Of a DNA stretch of 64,000 nucleotides, positions 15,001 through 20,222 are shown in pieces. Numbering within the stretch: position 1 is the first letter of the stretch; every line of letters starts with the position of its first letter. The stretch is from CBDFNC01 sp965249895 (GTDB taxonomy: Bacteria > Pseudomonadota > Gammaproteobacteria > Enterobacterales > CBDFNC01), in contig CBDFNC010000004.1 of the NCBI GenBank assembly GCA_965249895.1, positions 248,001 to 312,000 on the forward strand, written 5' to 3'. The translations under genes and the position numbers were made by a program. The notes below the pieces were generated by a model. The model had not been told where the DNA came from. It was given only the letters and a program-made list of their open reading frames with translations, and did no database searches.

Positions 15001-15342
15001 ATGAAAAGCACGAATATCTTTATGCTCAAAATTCGATGCGTCGATACTGGCTGCCTTTGCAATAATTTGACTATTTTTCTTATTCTCACTAAACGCAATG
15101 CGCAACGCGGGAAATTTGGTGGAAGCTAATCGCCATGCCTGCTGGTAAGCATCTAAATCAAACGCCTCGTCATACTCCAACGAGAATTGTGGGAGAGGAT
15201 AACTATCGCCAAGATAAGAAGCATGGGCAAAAATGTGTTTTTGGTAAGGAAACATGGGAATAATATCGGCTATCTCGTAATGATTACGGCCAGAACCAGC
15301 ACTCTCCACCGAATGACCTTCGATATTTTTTTCACAATCCAT
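1..15342 (-). CDS. Giant NRPS (NRPS4), C-terminus beyond the left edge: C*-A-T-C-A-T-E-C-A(N-MT)-T-C-halfC-A...
   Basis: This is a multimodular peptide synthetase of at least about 5,110 residues. The reading frame is open from an ATG at 15342 (AGGGA about ten bases upstream) to the window edge. Domains with rough residues: C 20-450, A 480-980, T near 1026 (GGDS), C with HHIASDGW near 1206, A 1535-2050, T near 2082, epimerase with HHLIIDG near 2260, C with HHCILDGW near 2745, A from 3070 with an embedded methyltransferase (EIGCGTG near 3610), T near 4047 (GGHS), C with HHIASDGW near 4242, a C-terminal half-C near 4534-4810, and A from 4820 (TSGTTG near 4988) running off the edge. The second A domain reads D-V-W-H-F-S-L-I at the specificity positions, the serine type seen in EntF; the epimerase after it implies D-Ser. 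The third A domain (DAFF...TF) suggests a branched aliphatic residue, N-methylated. The first C domain has lost HHxxxDG. It follows the aminotransferase and methyltransferase genes on the same strand, probably as one operon. Confidence 0.96.
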   Translation of the reverse strand, partial: MDCEKNIEGHSVESAGSGRNHYEIADIIPMFPYQKHIFAHASYLGDSYPLPQFSLEYDEAFDLDAYQQAWRLASTKFPALRIAFSENKKNSQIIAKAASIDASNFEHKDIRAFHEDAQENALREIAKEARTTGFDVRVPGLIRFTIISHGESSHTILATYHPAIFDRESIPLLVDTVNAFYASIMANETPSVIEDGGYYQVHTYSRQEQARVNAFWDRITHSFEHANDLNVLLNQPTDLTCAGPNQVSSSEALNIHGEQLTAVHQLCQYRHVSVNAVLQFIWHKIVHVYTRDDQTIVGSTVSTRSHPIEGVENSVGAYSHELPVLVDWQAEASISSVLTSIEQSLNQLELCVHSNPVEVIEAGERLFLSALKFETVSEKTNKPNSAESTQNGIAHLALPLSLTATLSHETLIITLAYGREYLSNSDANRLLAQFSQILDFVTLSPEQAHVNIPLVREQERNTQLNLWNQTQANYPLTHSVHQLFEQQVLRSPESTALVFEGRELTYQALNEKVNQLAYLIREHYADTYGQTIKPDTLITLYFDRGLQMVISILAVLKAGGAYVPISPEHPREYVEFLLQDTQSALLLSESKYADSLDQLLSPLAAPVQLLISDNPELTEHLPVHNPEPVSYSSDLAYLIFTSGTTGNPKGAMVEHSSLVNLVCGLAETYGFSTNERVLWWPSYIFDGSVELLFITLLNGARLIIPTTEDINAPEQIKTLIHQQRVSHLAATPTYLSMLGRSDYANSLRRVISAGEQCSQELKDTWQDLLVNVYGPTETTAVSVLSLDVGTAKEVNRIGRPVHNAKLYVLDEQLNLLPTGAVGELYIGGAGVSRGYWNRPELTGERFIDNPYASESDKKNGYERIYKTGDLVRWLDDGNIEYVGRNDFQVKIRGYRIELGEIEHALSSRDDVKQAAVLAKKQGNSSYLAAYIVSAQQALPLTEEISEYLAARLPEYMVPVSYTFIESLPMTINGKLDWRVLPEPVLAQSAVYRAPRNEQEQVISRIWQDVLGIERVGIEDNFFRIGGDSLSGIRIAAAVQGELGIEFPLSALFDNKTIARISENMDLRPAIVIPQAEEGARALSFAQDSMFFIDQFENGSQAYHVPHLMLLSADVDLDALATAINQLVSRHDVLRTLYKINDANRVSQHVLESHRITLDFQQCTDDKVMWPLVQRDVNQAFDLSNEPSIRLSGYQTGQRQFLLFVWHHIASDGWSTDLFMRELGIAYQAAVSGTPAALAELPLRYIDYASWQRDYLQGDVLKSLSSYWKNTLSHYDNLELPLDHPRAKRFDYRGADFAFELDLALSGQLRSLAKHQETSMYNLLLSGFYVMLSSVSGQTDIVIGSPTDNRQREQTHGLMGLFVNSLPLRLALEPAQDVTSLIDLVHRVVSQAKTHQDLPFEKLVSLLDVKRDTSRHPVFQVMFNVHHFVDEDSCVQLPFSPMALPQGMSTAQFDINLSMNDSKPCIAGNFNYALSLLQPKTVERMVLMYKRVLQAFVDSQSQAIGDIRVLSDEERLDLLALTDRFHSVDIPETIRLNHLLELQVDISPDKTAVEFEDQSLTYEQLNQRANQVARYLIEQDSADLVGLYMDRSLEMVIAIWGILKAGKAYVPLDPCYPQARTRYMLENAGINLVLTQVKYASSLDFADPVITSLDHDDTVHMLGSHSTDNLCLDDAALQRQPLAYIIYTSGSTGEPKGVMVGHRAVVNRVDWMQSEYQLTAKDVVLQKTPYSFDVSVWEFIWPLVSGARLVVAKPDGHKDPAYLLALICRAQVTSLHFVPSMLQAMLTHGGLENCHSIRQVFCSGEVLPLTLQTQFFESGTQSKLHNLYGPTEAAIDVSYWECDANSGLSTVPIGKPIQNTRLLVLDKQLNPVPVGVTGELYIAGMGLAHGYLNQQELTDNSFIDAPFEEFKGEKLYKTGDLVRWLTNGKAELTDDPHPVLEYMGRRDQQVKIRGFRIELGEIEQQILSVSEVSSCAVVCWQDENNPQLTAYYTANEEQGSLSQSLRQVLPDYMVPSAFVHLDNIPLTPSGKINRKALPKPERPVVATYADAENDIQRQLLSIWRQVLGIERIGIEDNFFAIGGDSILSIQVVSLAQRAGLHFSVQELFDAQTVSALSERVSRDAEVVVSQKAVAGEQTLLPIQQRFLSGRHPEVDHHNQSMLLNLPGGLNEQQLTRVIAALVLRHDALRLSFTKQEQWAANYVDCDEHFIRRSLVCTRVSCADELSRLCRQTQSSLNLTDSLFRFVLAENADESKLFITVHHLIIDGISWRTLLADLDSLLQQLADGESGLTLPPKTHSLQDWATTLKNATDKGVFDSELAHWQREYTGSVAQLPVDHPHVDDQRLVNTQTVRFSLGEEQTQALLNHCHLAYHTKIDDLLLASVFLGLHRWCGAKSVKLDMEGHGRDTLSENLVLGDTLGWFTNLYPLTLSSDTPTDIKRVIESIKEQLRRVPANGAGFGALKYLSTAPNLLQEPAPEGAASSFIFNYLGQMDSMSANLKHLAVLSSIFEGLGHETDHPTKGEIGLENRRQYQLGVNALVLDGRLCVELDYNKLQYESATMACLAKDIEAGLCRVIEHCQSKTTASYTPSDIELADVSQGQLDDWQTAYPDLCDVYTTTSMQQGLLYHHQKGDAGGGYISQVWMQLNGPLDSVLFKQAWQQLINRHEAFRTAFSDDNLYQLILEQGDLAWYEENLAELSAAAQQQAFSEYQAKDKRLDFDFSRAPLVRLALFKLNPRQHVFMITHHHCILDGWSMSQVLSEMILFYRALATGEEKVLPAPVYKEYIHWLKSQDGEVAKAYWQKTLNSLQTSTPLSIDKIPEVRSQVGARELRWTMEDVDHKQLQEFARSHHTTLNIVIQGAWAYLLHRYSGEARVTFGAASSGRPADVHGIDSTVGLMVNSLPVVVDFEPGTPIRDWLNTLHKESVAREQHGYLSLVEIQKCSAIEDGSSLFDSLVGFQNYPVDEGIFGPPQGTTQDQIWIDDIFADEQTNYAITLMVEPMAELDFVISYRAEQFSADTIDSLARHLRQIITNMYSGEPSTIDDLCMLSANEQRQLLTRGNELGQVYPKQSSIAALFEEQVEQDSQAIAIHIGHASYSYDELNVRANQLAHYLLAAGVQKGDLIGLCLKPQFDTIVAMVAILKAGAAYVPLDPAYPVSRLSFMLSDSGIKALITESELLGNFEAKALPETLRIISLDVADTRDEIRRCPQHNLAGPGKVHEQNRLAYVIYTSGSTGQPKGTLVAQHNVIRLVRNTNYIELNKGSVVAMASNTSFDAATFEIWGALLNGGKLVHIPKTTLIDPGSLEKTLNQERVTTLFITTALFNLIAADRPQCFSNLEHLLFGGEAVSVEAVKTVLAKGKPANLLHVYGPTEGTTFSTWYPVTEQTLTTFTTVPIGYGLENAKLFVLDSRLRPQPEGVAGELYIGGDGVACGYLNQAELTAQSFISDPFDDVFPAGSGEALLYKTGDLVRRLSDGSLEFVGRADDQLKRRGFRIELGEIQATLSGLPEVQESVVLTQSGSDEQEKELVAYLVLNGQQADPNSHSEQDQLVDSWQDLYDNLYSHSISNGTFDITGWNSSFTGKAIPVEEMQEWQSQTVSRILALNPKRIYEIGCGTGLLLFRLLPECELYSGVDLSGAAIQLVQQQLTTRDIGNVKVWQGDAGDFSALADDAVDTVIINSVTQYFPNVHYLFDVILGAVKAMGDRGTVFVGDVVNYGLMETFHVAVSAFKLPATASLDELLQDASHNLNTDNELYISPDFFTSLMSACPDIVDVKIQLKTGFANNEMNDYRYDVSLIVDKRSGSEESAPELAEIEWQSQKHDLDWLEQLLRQTTNTEERAVCVVKNIPNSRLIAHNSLAELKLLASKQETAPTIQSLVDIRRLNAGLHPAGVDALLSRLAAAGECQWQHSQICWSSHGGAMHFDLWLYPAGQDVRYHQIQGISLVPQLSQFANDPSQAGVDRARANKVNERIEHLLPDYMCPGRYVVIEAMPLTPNGKIDKKALRLLDTGQQRTGALVAPQTQIEQKLCEIWQTLLAQDRIGVEDNFFELGGHSLLATRLISAIRRHWNVDIAIKMIFEAPTIGQLGQVIDQASQLFVPEIQAVNHNGQLPLSFSQQRLCFIDQLGNAKDQYNMPMAFKVSGEFSLEAIQHSINQVISRHSVLRTNLQIIDGQAYQLINPDNELTLEVVDLTHLSVSRQQSEVVRLQNEEATQLFDLAEDLKLRACVLKLGANEHVVLMTMHHIASDGWSMGVLLEEVSRLYEAYLEGDSNPLPELPIQYADYSYWQRTWFKGEILNKHREYWRNKLAGIPEVHQLPLDFPRPAAQSYQGDSLTLTLSRQVLAGLNDIASSQGASLFMVLHAAFSCFMYRYCDESDVVLGTPVAGREQEEVAGLIGFFVNNLVLRSDLSQVSTFEGLVQQSKNVLLEAYEHQQMPFEMLVEELKPTRSLSHNPLFQVVLSLQNMKKSDLGLSDLDVSPLSTSLSRVSYDLVLHIAEDEAGLSLRWEYATDLFTRTSIKRMADHFTDLLAEIVVNPALPISGLHIANWQQEHLGGCARERNLKYWTKQLAGLERLELPRNGHLSADNAAALQAHSFVLEQGISRQLAQLADKHEIKVDSLLTGGLFVTLASLSGQKDMLLAMADKVDVSQAEHSAQSSYLPLRLQLDTTQSISHLIEQLVQLVDTAKGHQEVAFNELIEDLGIEVDPSRHPLFEASIEFVAQSTQPNTELSKRWQQGEYDVTGEELVNRAADVRLLLEQRPSGIHGLLVYCEGSFAPETMHRIAIVYQRVMAGVVQQFEQPIESIDLLASTERNRLLNSWNQTDQPYPDDISVHRLFEQQVVRTPESIALTFAGVQLSYREVNEKANRLAHHIRSQYQIAHGVELNANTFISLYFDRSTEMLVSILAVLKAGAAYVPVSPDSPQERTRFMLEDTQAPIVLTQHHYLAQLQAHMQGSTQTPILIAADNPADQPGDNLDCDGDAADLAYVIYTSGTTGKPKGVMIEQRSVINHAYGLASRLGDAFSCVDFSTNYSFDLSVATNLCPLLVGGKIAIYGGDVIDTQSYQKHLRDNDVNLVKTTPSIAQATLLDTKLAGCSVLLGGEPLSPVLLDDLQQNF

Positions 15343-15577
15343 AAATATTATCCCTAACCTCAACGATTAATTTCCATAAGTCCAAGTTCTAGTCGCCTAA
15401 AATGTCTGTTCTTGCATATACAAAGAGAAATGGCTGCCGCTAACAAACGTAGGCAGCTAAGGAAAGCAATGAGTAATATCATTTCGTTCTGGCAGCAATA
15501 GCTCTCTCGGGAGTAGGCTATCTCCCGGTCGATGGAGGGTGAAATAGGCACCCTCAGATTGGAAGAAAAAGACGCTA

Positions 15578-16606
15578 TCAATCCAACTTATCGGGTAAGC
15601 ATTTTATAAATTCATCCACATCTTGTTGGTTGGTAAACGAGGCTCGTGCCCATCCGTCGTATCCAAAATCACCACAGTCCTTCACATAAATTCCATTGCT
15701 TTCTTGATCCTTTATAAAGTTGTCATCGATGCTGCGGAAATTGAAAAAAACGAAATTGGTACTGGATGGTGTATAGGCTATAGCTCTGGTTCTAAGCTCT
15801 TTTTCTACCTCGGTAACAAAGCTTCTAGCTCGAGTGGTGATCTGCGTGAGTCGCTCTGTATCTCCGATCAGCATTTCGCCTAAGCATTGTGAAAACACAT
15901 TAACTCGAAATGGTAAAGCGGATGCAGCAAACTTAACCGGCGCTAAGTTTTTCACCGTAGATATGGCATAACCGAGTCTTGCGCCTGCCAGGCCATATGA
16001 CTTTGAAAAACTTCTAAGAACAATGAGATGATTAAACTTATCAATATAATTCAGCACACTATGTTTAGCCGAGCCTGCAAAATCGATATATGCTTCATCA
16101 ACGATACAAACTACGCCTTTATCATTTAAGAAGCGAATTGCACGGAGCAGTTCTTCTTGATTGGATAACGTACCGCATGGGTTAAGAGGATTACAGAAGA
16201 AGGCTAACTTAGTACCTTCTCTATAGGATGAAATATAGTTCTTTGGGGATACACAAAATTCATCAAGTTTAACGGCTATTCCCTCCCCACCGTTAACCTC
16301 AGTCGACCTGGCATACCCGGGAAAACTCTTTTCACTATAAAGAACATATCCTGGCTCTTTTAAATAGCTACAGCAAAGTAAAAATACGATTTCATCTAGT
16401 CCATTCGCAACAATAACTCTTTCTTTGTCTACACTATGAAAACTGGATATACTTTCGACCAATTTTTTATAGCTAGGATCTGGGTAATAACCTATATCAT
16501 CAATTTTCTGCTGAATTATCAGTTTCACTTCATCACTAAGATAAGTTCCAAACTCACCCATGTGCAATCGATACTTAACTTCTCTATCATCATCAAAATA
16601 AGACAT
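15578..16606 (-). CDS. HisC-like PLP-dependent aminotransferase (class I/II)
   Basis: A 342-residue fold-type I aminotransferase, about the usual length for the histidinol-phosphate aminotransferase subfamily. Visible marks are the CNPLNPCGT segment, the IVDEAYIDF segment around the PLP-ring aspartate, and the Schiff-base lysine in RSFSKSYGLAGARLGY. The ATG start has a GAGG ribosome site about five bases upstream. It lies 27 bases after the SAM methyltransferase gene and about 235 bases before NRPS4, all on one strand. No other histidine-biosynthesis gene is near, so a biosynthetic role is inferred: transamination of a methylated 2-oxo acid into the amino acid loaded by an NRPS module. The substrate cannot be read from the sequence. 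Histidinol-phosphate activity is the main alternative. Confidence 0.93.
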   Translation of the reverse strand: MSYFDDDREVKYRLHMGEFGTYLSDEVKLIIQQKIDDIGYYPDPSYKKLVESISSFHSVDKERVIVANGLDEIVFLLCCSYLKEPGYVLYSEKSFPGYARSTEVNGGEGIAVKLDEFCVSPKNYISSYREGTKLAFFCNPLNPCGTLSNQEELLRAIRFLNDKGVVCIVDEAYIDFAGSAKHSVLNYIDKFNHLIVLRSFSKSYGLAGARLGYAISTVKNLAPVKFAASALPFRVNVFSQCLGEMLIGDTERLTQITTRARSFVTEVEKELRTRAIAYTPSSTNFVFFNFRSIDDNFIKDQESNGIYVKDCGDFGYDGWARASFTNQQDVDEFIKCLPDKLD

Positions 16607-16633
16607 AAAACCTCAGTGTAAATTAATTAAGTT

Positions 16634-17623
16634 CTATTCAACTTCAAAGATCATTAAATATGCATTGTCTACATTGAGGAACTTTTTCTCGACTAATTTT
16701 GTACCAGCGGATTGAAACGCATCTATGTAAGCATCTAACTTAAACAGGTCTATACCCTGCAATGCGTGTATCATCTCAAACCCATTGGTAAATATATGTT
16801 TAACTGGATACTCATCGATACCGGCCTTTACATTGTCGGCCACCCATATATACTTCGGCTTCCCTATGCTATTAACTACCCTTCTAGCGGCTTCTTCAGG
16901 ACCATAGATATTAAATAAATCATGCATTGCCATAAATGACATAACAACATCAACATTACTTCCAATTTCGTTATTGAACCTCTCGCTTTCAACTAATGCA
17001 TCACCTTCAATAATTTTAACTTGTTCAGATAGTTCACTTTCACTTACGTTATCTCTTGCCAAAGCGACCGCGTCAGCGTTTATATCAACGCCATACCCGA
17101 CAAAACCTTCAATTCTTTGTGCAGCAGTTATCAGCCTTTTCCCAACCCCACACCCTAGATCAACAATACATTTTGGTTGATATCTATCGAGCATCTCCAA
17201 GAAAATGTCACTCATAAATGCAGCATTAGCCATTTGAGAACCAATAGCAACGTATTTGCCATTAATGCTCTTCTCTGCAATATCACCCTCTTTCGGAAAC
17301 GTCATTTTCTTTCTGATGAATTCTCCATAGCCACCAACCATCCAAACAGCAAACGCCTTATTCTTAACCCAGCTGGCACCTCCCTCCGTCAATCTAATTA
17401 TGTGAGGGTCGACTTGTTCAAATATGTCGAGCATAGTCGCGAATTGGATAATTTCGTTCGCCGTCAAAGGCAACAGATCCTGCTTGCACTCCAGGAAATC
17501 AAGGAGATCTTTTTCACTTACAGACAACGAATCATTTTCAAATAACCCCCACACTTCAGCTTCACTTAGCAAAAAGCACAGGTTTATCGCTAAATATCCA
17601 TTAAAACACTCTTCTGATTTCAC
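16634..17623 (-). CDS. SAM-dependent C-methyltransferase, MppJ/MrsA-like (probable 2-oxo acid beta-methylation)
   Basis: A 329-residue class I methyltransferase. Residues 1-140 form a helical, winged-helix-like dimerisation region as in O-methyltransferase-type enzymes. The SAM site is VDLGCGVGKR (about 154-163) with acidic GVDIN near 178-182. His234-Asp235 (in MAMHDLF) and His286 (in MIHALQG) are 52 residues apart. From memory, MppJ binds its ferric ion through His243, Asp244 and His295, the same spacing. MppJ methylates the beta carbon of phenylpyruvate, and MrsA acts likewise on the 2-oxo acid of arginine; both supply NRPSs or free antimetabolites together with an aminotransferase. The adjacent aminotransferase fits this. 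The start is a GTG at 17623 with AAGGA upstream; a nearby ATG is out of frame. The function is inferred; O-methylation of another substrate is the alternative. Confidence 0.9.
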   Translation of the reverse strand: MKSEECFNGYLAINLCFLLSEAEVWGLFENDSLSVSEKDLLDFLECKQDLLPLTANEIIQFATMLDIFEQVDPHIIRLTEGGASWVKNKAFAVWMVGGYGEFIRKKMTFPKEGDIAEKSINGKYVAIGSQMANAAFMSDIFLEMLDRYQPKCIVDLGCGVGKRLITAAQRIEGFVGYGVDINADAVALARDNVSESELSEQVKIIEGDALVESERFNNEIGSNVDVVMSFMAMHDLFNIYGPEEAARRVVNSIGKPKYIWVADNVKAGIDEYPVKHIFTNGFEMIHALQGIDLFKLDAYIDAFQSAGTKLVEKKFLNVDNAYLMIFEVE

Positions 17624-17746
17624 ATTGACATCCTTTTCATCTTCAAATCGAATTAATTATAATAATCAAACAAAAGCATTAAAACAGGATGTGAAAGCCA
17701 GTAAACCTCCAATTAAACACCCCTGCTTATTTTTAAGTTGACCATA

Positions 17747-17773
17747 GTTTCTGTAACAAAAGGCCACAGAAAC
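17747..17773. repeat. Inverted repeat GTTTCTGT-N11-ACAGAAAC
   Basis: Two perfect 8-base arms (17747-17754 and 17766-17773) flank an 11-base spacer. It lies about 125 bases upstream of the methyltransferase start, in the divergent promoter region. It could be a dimeric regulator's operator or a hairpin in the leader of the leftward transcript. No known operator is recognised. A chance repeat of this length in AT-rich DNA is possible. Confidence 0.35.
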
Positions 17774-18035
17774 ACAGCTAGGCAAACTTATGAACAAATT
17801 GACAACATACATATTAGAAACATATTTATAACATGTGTAAGCCCATGCAACCATATATTAAATATAGTTTTTTATATCATATTATTACATTTTGTAACAA
17901 AATCTATCACCAGCCTCCCCCTTTTTTAGCCAGTCTGGACTTACCTGCATCGAAATTCCCAATTTCCGCTAGGCGGATCACTTAAATATTTTGTTAAGAA
18001 ATAAAATCATTATCAACAATAATGTAAATAACCAT

Positions 18036-18064
18036 TTGACAAATCAATTACGTTAATATATTTA
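18036..18064 (+). promoter_or_regulatory. Candidate sigma-70 promoter for the 18238-19942 pair
   Basis: A perfect TTGACA at 18036-18041 is followed by AT-rich sequence with TATATT at a 15-base spacing or TATTTA at a 17-base spacing. It sits about 175 bases upstream of the ATG at 18238. The spacing of the best -10 match is short, so this is only a candidate. Confidence 0.35.
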
Positions 18065-18237
18065 TTTACCTCGCTTATTAACTTGAAACAAAAATCACTC
18101 CTAATACCTCACAGGAATTCGGAGTATTATTATTTTGTTATCAGTGACAAAAATCCAACATTATTCTAAAGCATGGTAGTTTCGGATAAATAGAACTCGA
18201 AGCGTTAGCCACTGAAATATTTAAACAAGGATGTGAG

Positions 18238-18876
18238 ATGCTAATCAAAGAATCTTTAACAAGCTCTTTGGAAAGTAGCAGTTATAGTGAAGTAGAGAGC
18301 GTAAAAAATTGGTTATTAAATAAAGTAGGAAAACCAGACCCTAACATTGGAAGAGTCGGAGAAATCTGTCCGTTTGTGAACAGAGCTCATAACTCGGGCT
18401 CCATATATTTTGCGATATACACTTTTGACGATATCGAATATCATCAGTTCGAAAAAGAAATTCTTGACGTTTGCTCCTATTATTTAGAGCTAAAGAATAC
18501 AATACCGTCTATCGAAAAGGACTTATTCTCAATCATTGTGGTTATCAAAGGTCTTCCTCCAGAGAAGTATGAACAATACATAGACCATCTTCATTATATG
18601 AACAGGCTTCACTTTATGAATAAGGGTCTAATGCTCGGAGAATTCCATCCATTATCAGTCAAGCCTGCGGCAAGAAACAAGGACTTCCACCCTCTTAAGA
18701 GCCCAGTCCCTTGTTTCGCAATTCGAAAATTAACCCAACATGACATTATGTTCATAAACGATAACAAAGATAATATTATCAAACGAAAAAAGGAGCTTGA
18801 ACTCTATGTGGAAAAGAATGAATTCGGCCCCAAAAAGAAAGCCGTATTCGTGGAAATGATAGACGAACTTGAGTAG
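18238..18876 (+). CDS. DUF6875-like protein of unknown function
   Basis: A 212-residue soluble protein with no signal peptide or membrane segment. Near the N-terminus it has GRVGEICPFVNRA, a Cys-Pro-Phe motif, and later GLMLGEFHPLS and a Pro-rich PLKSPVPCFAIRKL stretch. This pattern resembles a family of about 200 residues that I believe is called DUF6875, often met in NRPS and other biosynthetic clusters; the family name is from memory. The ATG is preceded by AAGGATGTGAG, a strong ribosome site. It is 76 bases upstream of the TauD-like hydroxylase gene on the same strand, so the two are probably co-transcribed and may act together. No catalytic function can be assigned from the sequence. Confidence 0.85.
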   Translation: MLIKESLTSSLESSSYSEVESVKNWLLNKVGKPDPNIGRVGEICPFVNRAHNSGSIYFAIYTFDDIEYHQFEKEILDVCSYYLELKNTIPSIEKDLFSIIVVIKGLPPEKYEQYIDHLHYMNRLHFMNKGLMLGEFHPLSVKPAARNKDFHPLKSPVPCFAIRKLTQHDIMFINDNKDNIIKRKKELELYVEKNEFGPKKKAVFVEMIDELE

Positions 18877-18952
18877 ATCATGTGAACATAATTAATTTTT
18901 AAAATACGCTAGTCATCCACATTTAGATCTTAATAAAAGGATATTTAAGCAA

Positions 18953-19942
18953 ATGGAAATAGCACCCTTTATTGAACAAAGTTCAGGGCTCAGTGGGTTC
19001 CGTTTCACCACGTCAACGGCTAGCAAAGAACCCGATAAAAATGCGAGAAAGTTTGTTTCAGACTGGGTGAGGAAAAACCGAAGTTATGTGATGAAGTTAA
19101 CACAAGAGTCGCCAGCTTTGCTGTTCAGGAACTTCCCTATTACAACCACCCGTCAGTTCGAGAATTTTGTGTTGGATTTAGATTTCATCCCTTTCGGTGA
19201 ATACGCTGATTTACCAAAAGATGAAGGAGCGGAGCAAATTTATAAGTCAACTCCATTCCCCAACAATAAACCAATACTATTCCATAACGAAAGTTCCCAC
19301 TTGAATCAATGGCCACATTATCAGTTTTTTTATTGCAGCACCCCCTCCATCAAGGGTGGAGCAACCCCATTGGTAGACTGTCGGAAAATTATCGACCTGC
19401 TACCCAAAGGTTTAGTCGAGCAATTCGAAACTAAGAAACTGATGTATATACGTACTTTTAAGCAGTACTTAGACACCAGCTGGCAGAACTTTTTCATGAC
19501 CAAGGATAGGGACGCTGTAGCAGAAAAGTGTGAAGCTTTAGGTTATGAGCATTGTTGGCTAGAGAATGACGAGCTACAAATAAGAAGTTTTTCGCCTGGA
19601 GTCATCACCCACCCCTTCACTAACGAAAAGGTATTTTTCAATCAAGTTCAACTGCATCACGGTTTTTTTCTAAACCCCAACGTCAGGGCCAGCATGTTAG
19701 ATATGTTTGGCGCCGACAAAATGCCAAGGGATGTATGTTATGGCGATGGATCTGCAATAGCAGAAAGTGATATGGCGAAGATCGCGGCCGCATACGATGA
19801 ACTCGCACTGCGGTTTACCTGGCAACGAAACGACATAGTCATGTTGGACAATATGTTAACTGCACATGGACGAGACCCATTCGAGGGTGACCGAAAAATA
19901 TCAGTCGCCATGTCGAATATGGTGTCTTCGCATAGTTTCTAA
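18953..19942 (+). CDS. TauD/SyrP-like Fe(II)/2-oxoglutarate-dependent hydroxylase
   Basis: A 329-residue member of the TauD/TfdA superfamily. The iron ligands are visible: His111-x-Glu113 in FHNESSH and distal His305 in MLTAHGRDPF, with Arg314 in GDRKISV as the likely 2-oxoglutarate carboxylate partner. An acidic residue at position two of HxE indicates a hydroxylase; halogenases such as SyrB2 have Ala or Gly there. The GGATPLVD segment is typical of SyrP-type enzymes, which hydroxylate a beta carbon of an amino acid bound to a carrier domain. The ATG has AAAGGA upstream. It is converging with NRPS3 and follows the DUF6875-like gene. The substrate is unknown; beta-hydroxylation of an NRPS-bound residue is inferred from context. 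Confidence 0.93.
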   Translation: MEIAPFIEQSSGLSGFRFTTSTASKEPDKNARKFVSDWVRKNRSYVMKLTQESPALLFRNFPITTTRQFENFVLDLDFIPFGEYADLPKDEGAEQIYKSTPFPNNKPILFHNESSHLNQWPHYQFFYCSTPSIKGGATPLVDCRKIIDLLPKGLVEQFETKKLMYIRTFKQYLDTSWQNFFMTKDRDAVAEKCEALGYEHCWLENDELQIRSFSPGVITHPFTNEKVFFNQVQLHHGFFLNPNVRASMLDMFGADKMPRDVCYGDGSAIAESDMAKIAAAYDELALRFTWQRNDIVMLDNMLTAHGRDPFEGDRKISVAMSNMVSSHSF

Positions 19943-20001
19943 TATTTATGCTTCTGTCGCATCTTCGAAAAAAGAGGTAATCGAGCTTTCCCCAGATACA
20001 A

Positions 20002-20222
20002 TTAGGCGGTGAGGGAATAAAGCTGCTCCCTCTGGGCCATTTCTCCGGTGTCTTTCGTCTGTCCTTTGCGAAGCATTTGCCATAGTTCGACACCCACGAT
20101 AGTGGCTTCTGCCCGGCCATGGATTTGAATCCTAGAGCGGTGGGTATCTTCCATCTCACCGCCCGGTGATTCTGCTGTACGATGTTATTGAGAACCACTG
20201 TCACAGCTAACGGCAGCCGTTT
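20002..20222 (-). pseudogene. IS6-family transposase remnant (C-terminal end, frameshifted)
   Basis: Translated on the minus strand from about 20219, the frame reads VTVVLNNIVQQNHRAV and then ALGFKSMAG, the conserved C-terminal segment of IS6/IS26-type transposases (LNN-x-I-x-Q-x-HR ... GFKS). The homologous continuation, ATIVGVELWQMLRKGQT, lies in the next frame and ends at the stop at 20002-20004, so one frameshift sits near 20115. The N-terminal catalytic part is missing. The remnant fills the gap between the NRPS3 stop and the converging hydroxylase gene and marks an old insertion or rearrangement point. Confidence 0.8.

Larger units (their letters stand above)
17624..18237. other. AT-rich divergent intergenic region (614 bp)
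   Basis: No convincing gene is seen here. The segment separates the leftward methyltransferase/aminotransferase/NRPS4 unit from the rightward DUF6875-like/hydroxylase pair and so must hold promoters for both. It is clearly richer in A and T than the synthetase genes. It contains an 8-bp perfect inverted repeat at 17747-17773 and a promoter-like TTGACA at 18036. Short ORFs in it (60 residues or so) lack family resemblance and ribosome sites. Confidence 0.6.

Noticed and set aside
15360..15581. 73-codon minus-strand ORF between the aminotransferase and NRPS4
   Set aside because: It needs a TTG start overlapping the upstream stop, has no ribosome site or recognisable family, and is Cys/Ile/Leu-rich in the way of random frames. 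It may simply be leader sequence.
17666..17929. Small ORFs on both strands in the AT-rich divergent region
   Set aside because: No ribosome sites, odd composition and no resemblance to known proteins; one spans the inverted repeat.
19839..20204. 121-codon minus-strand ORF as an intact gene
   Set aside because: Only its first part matches IS6 transposases; the rest is a wrong frame overlapping the hydroxylase gene. It was recorded as a remnant.
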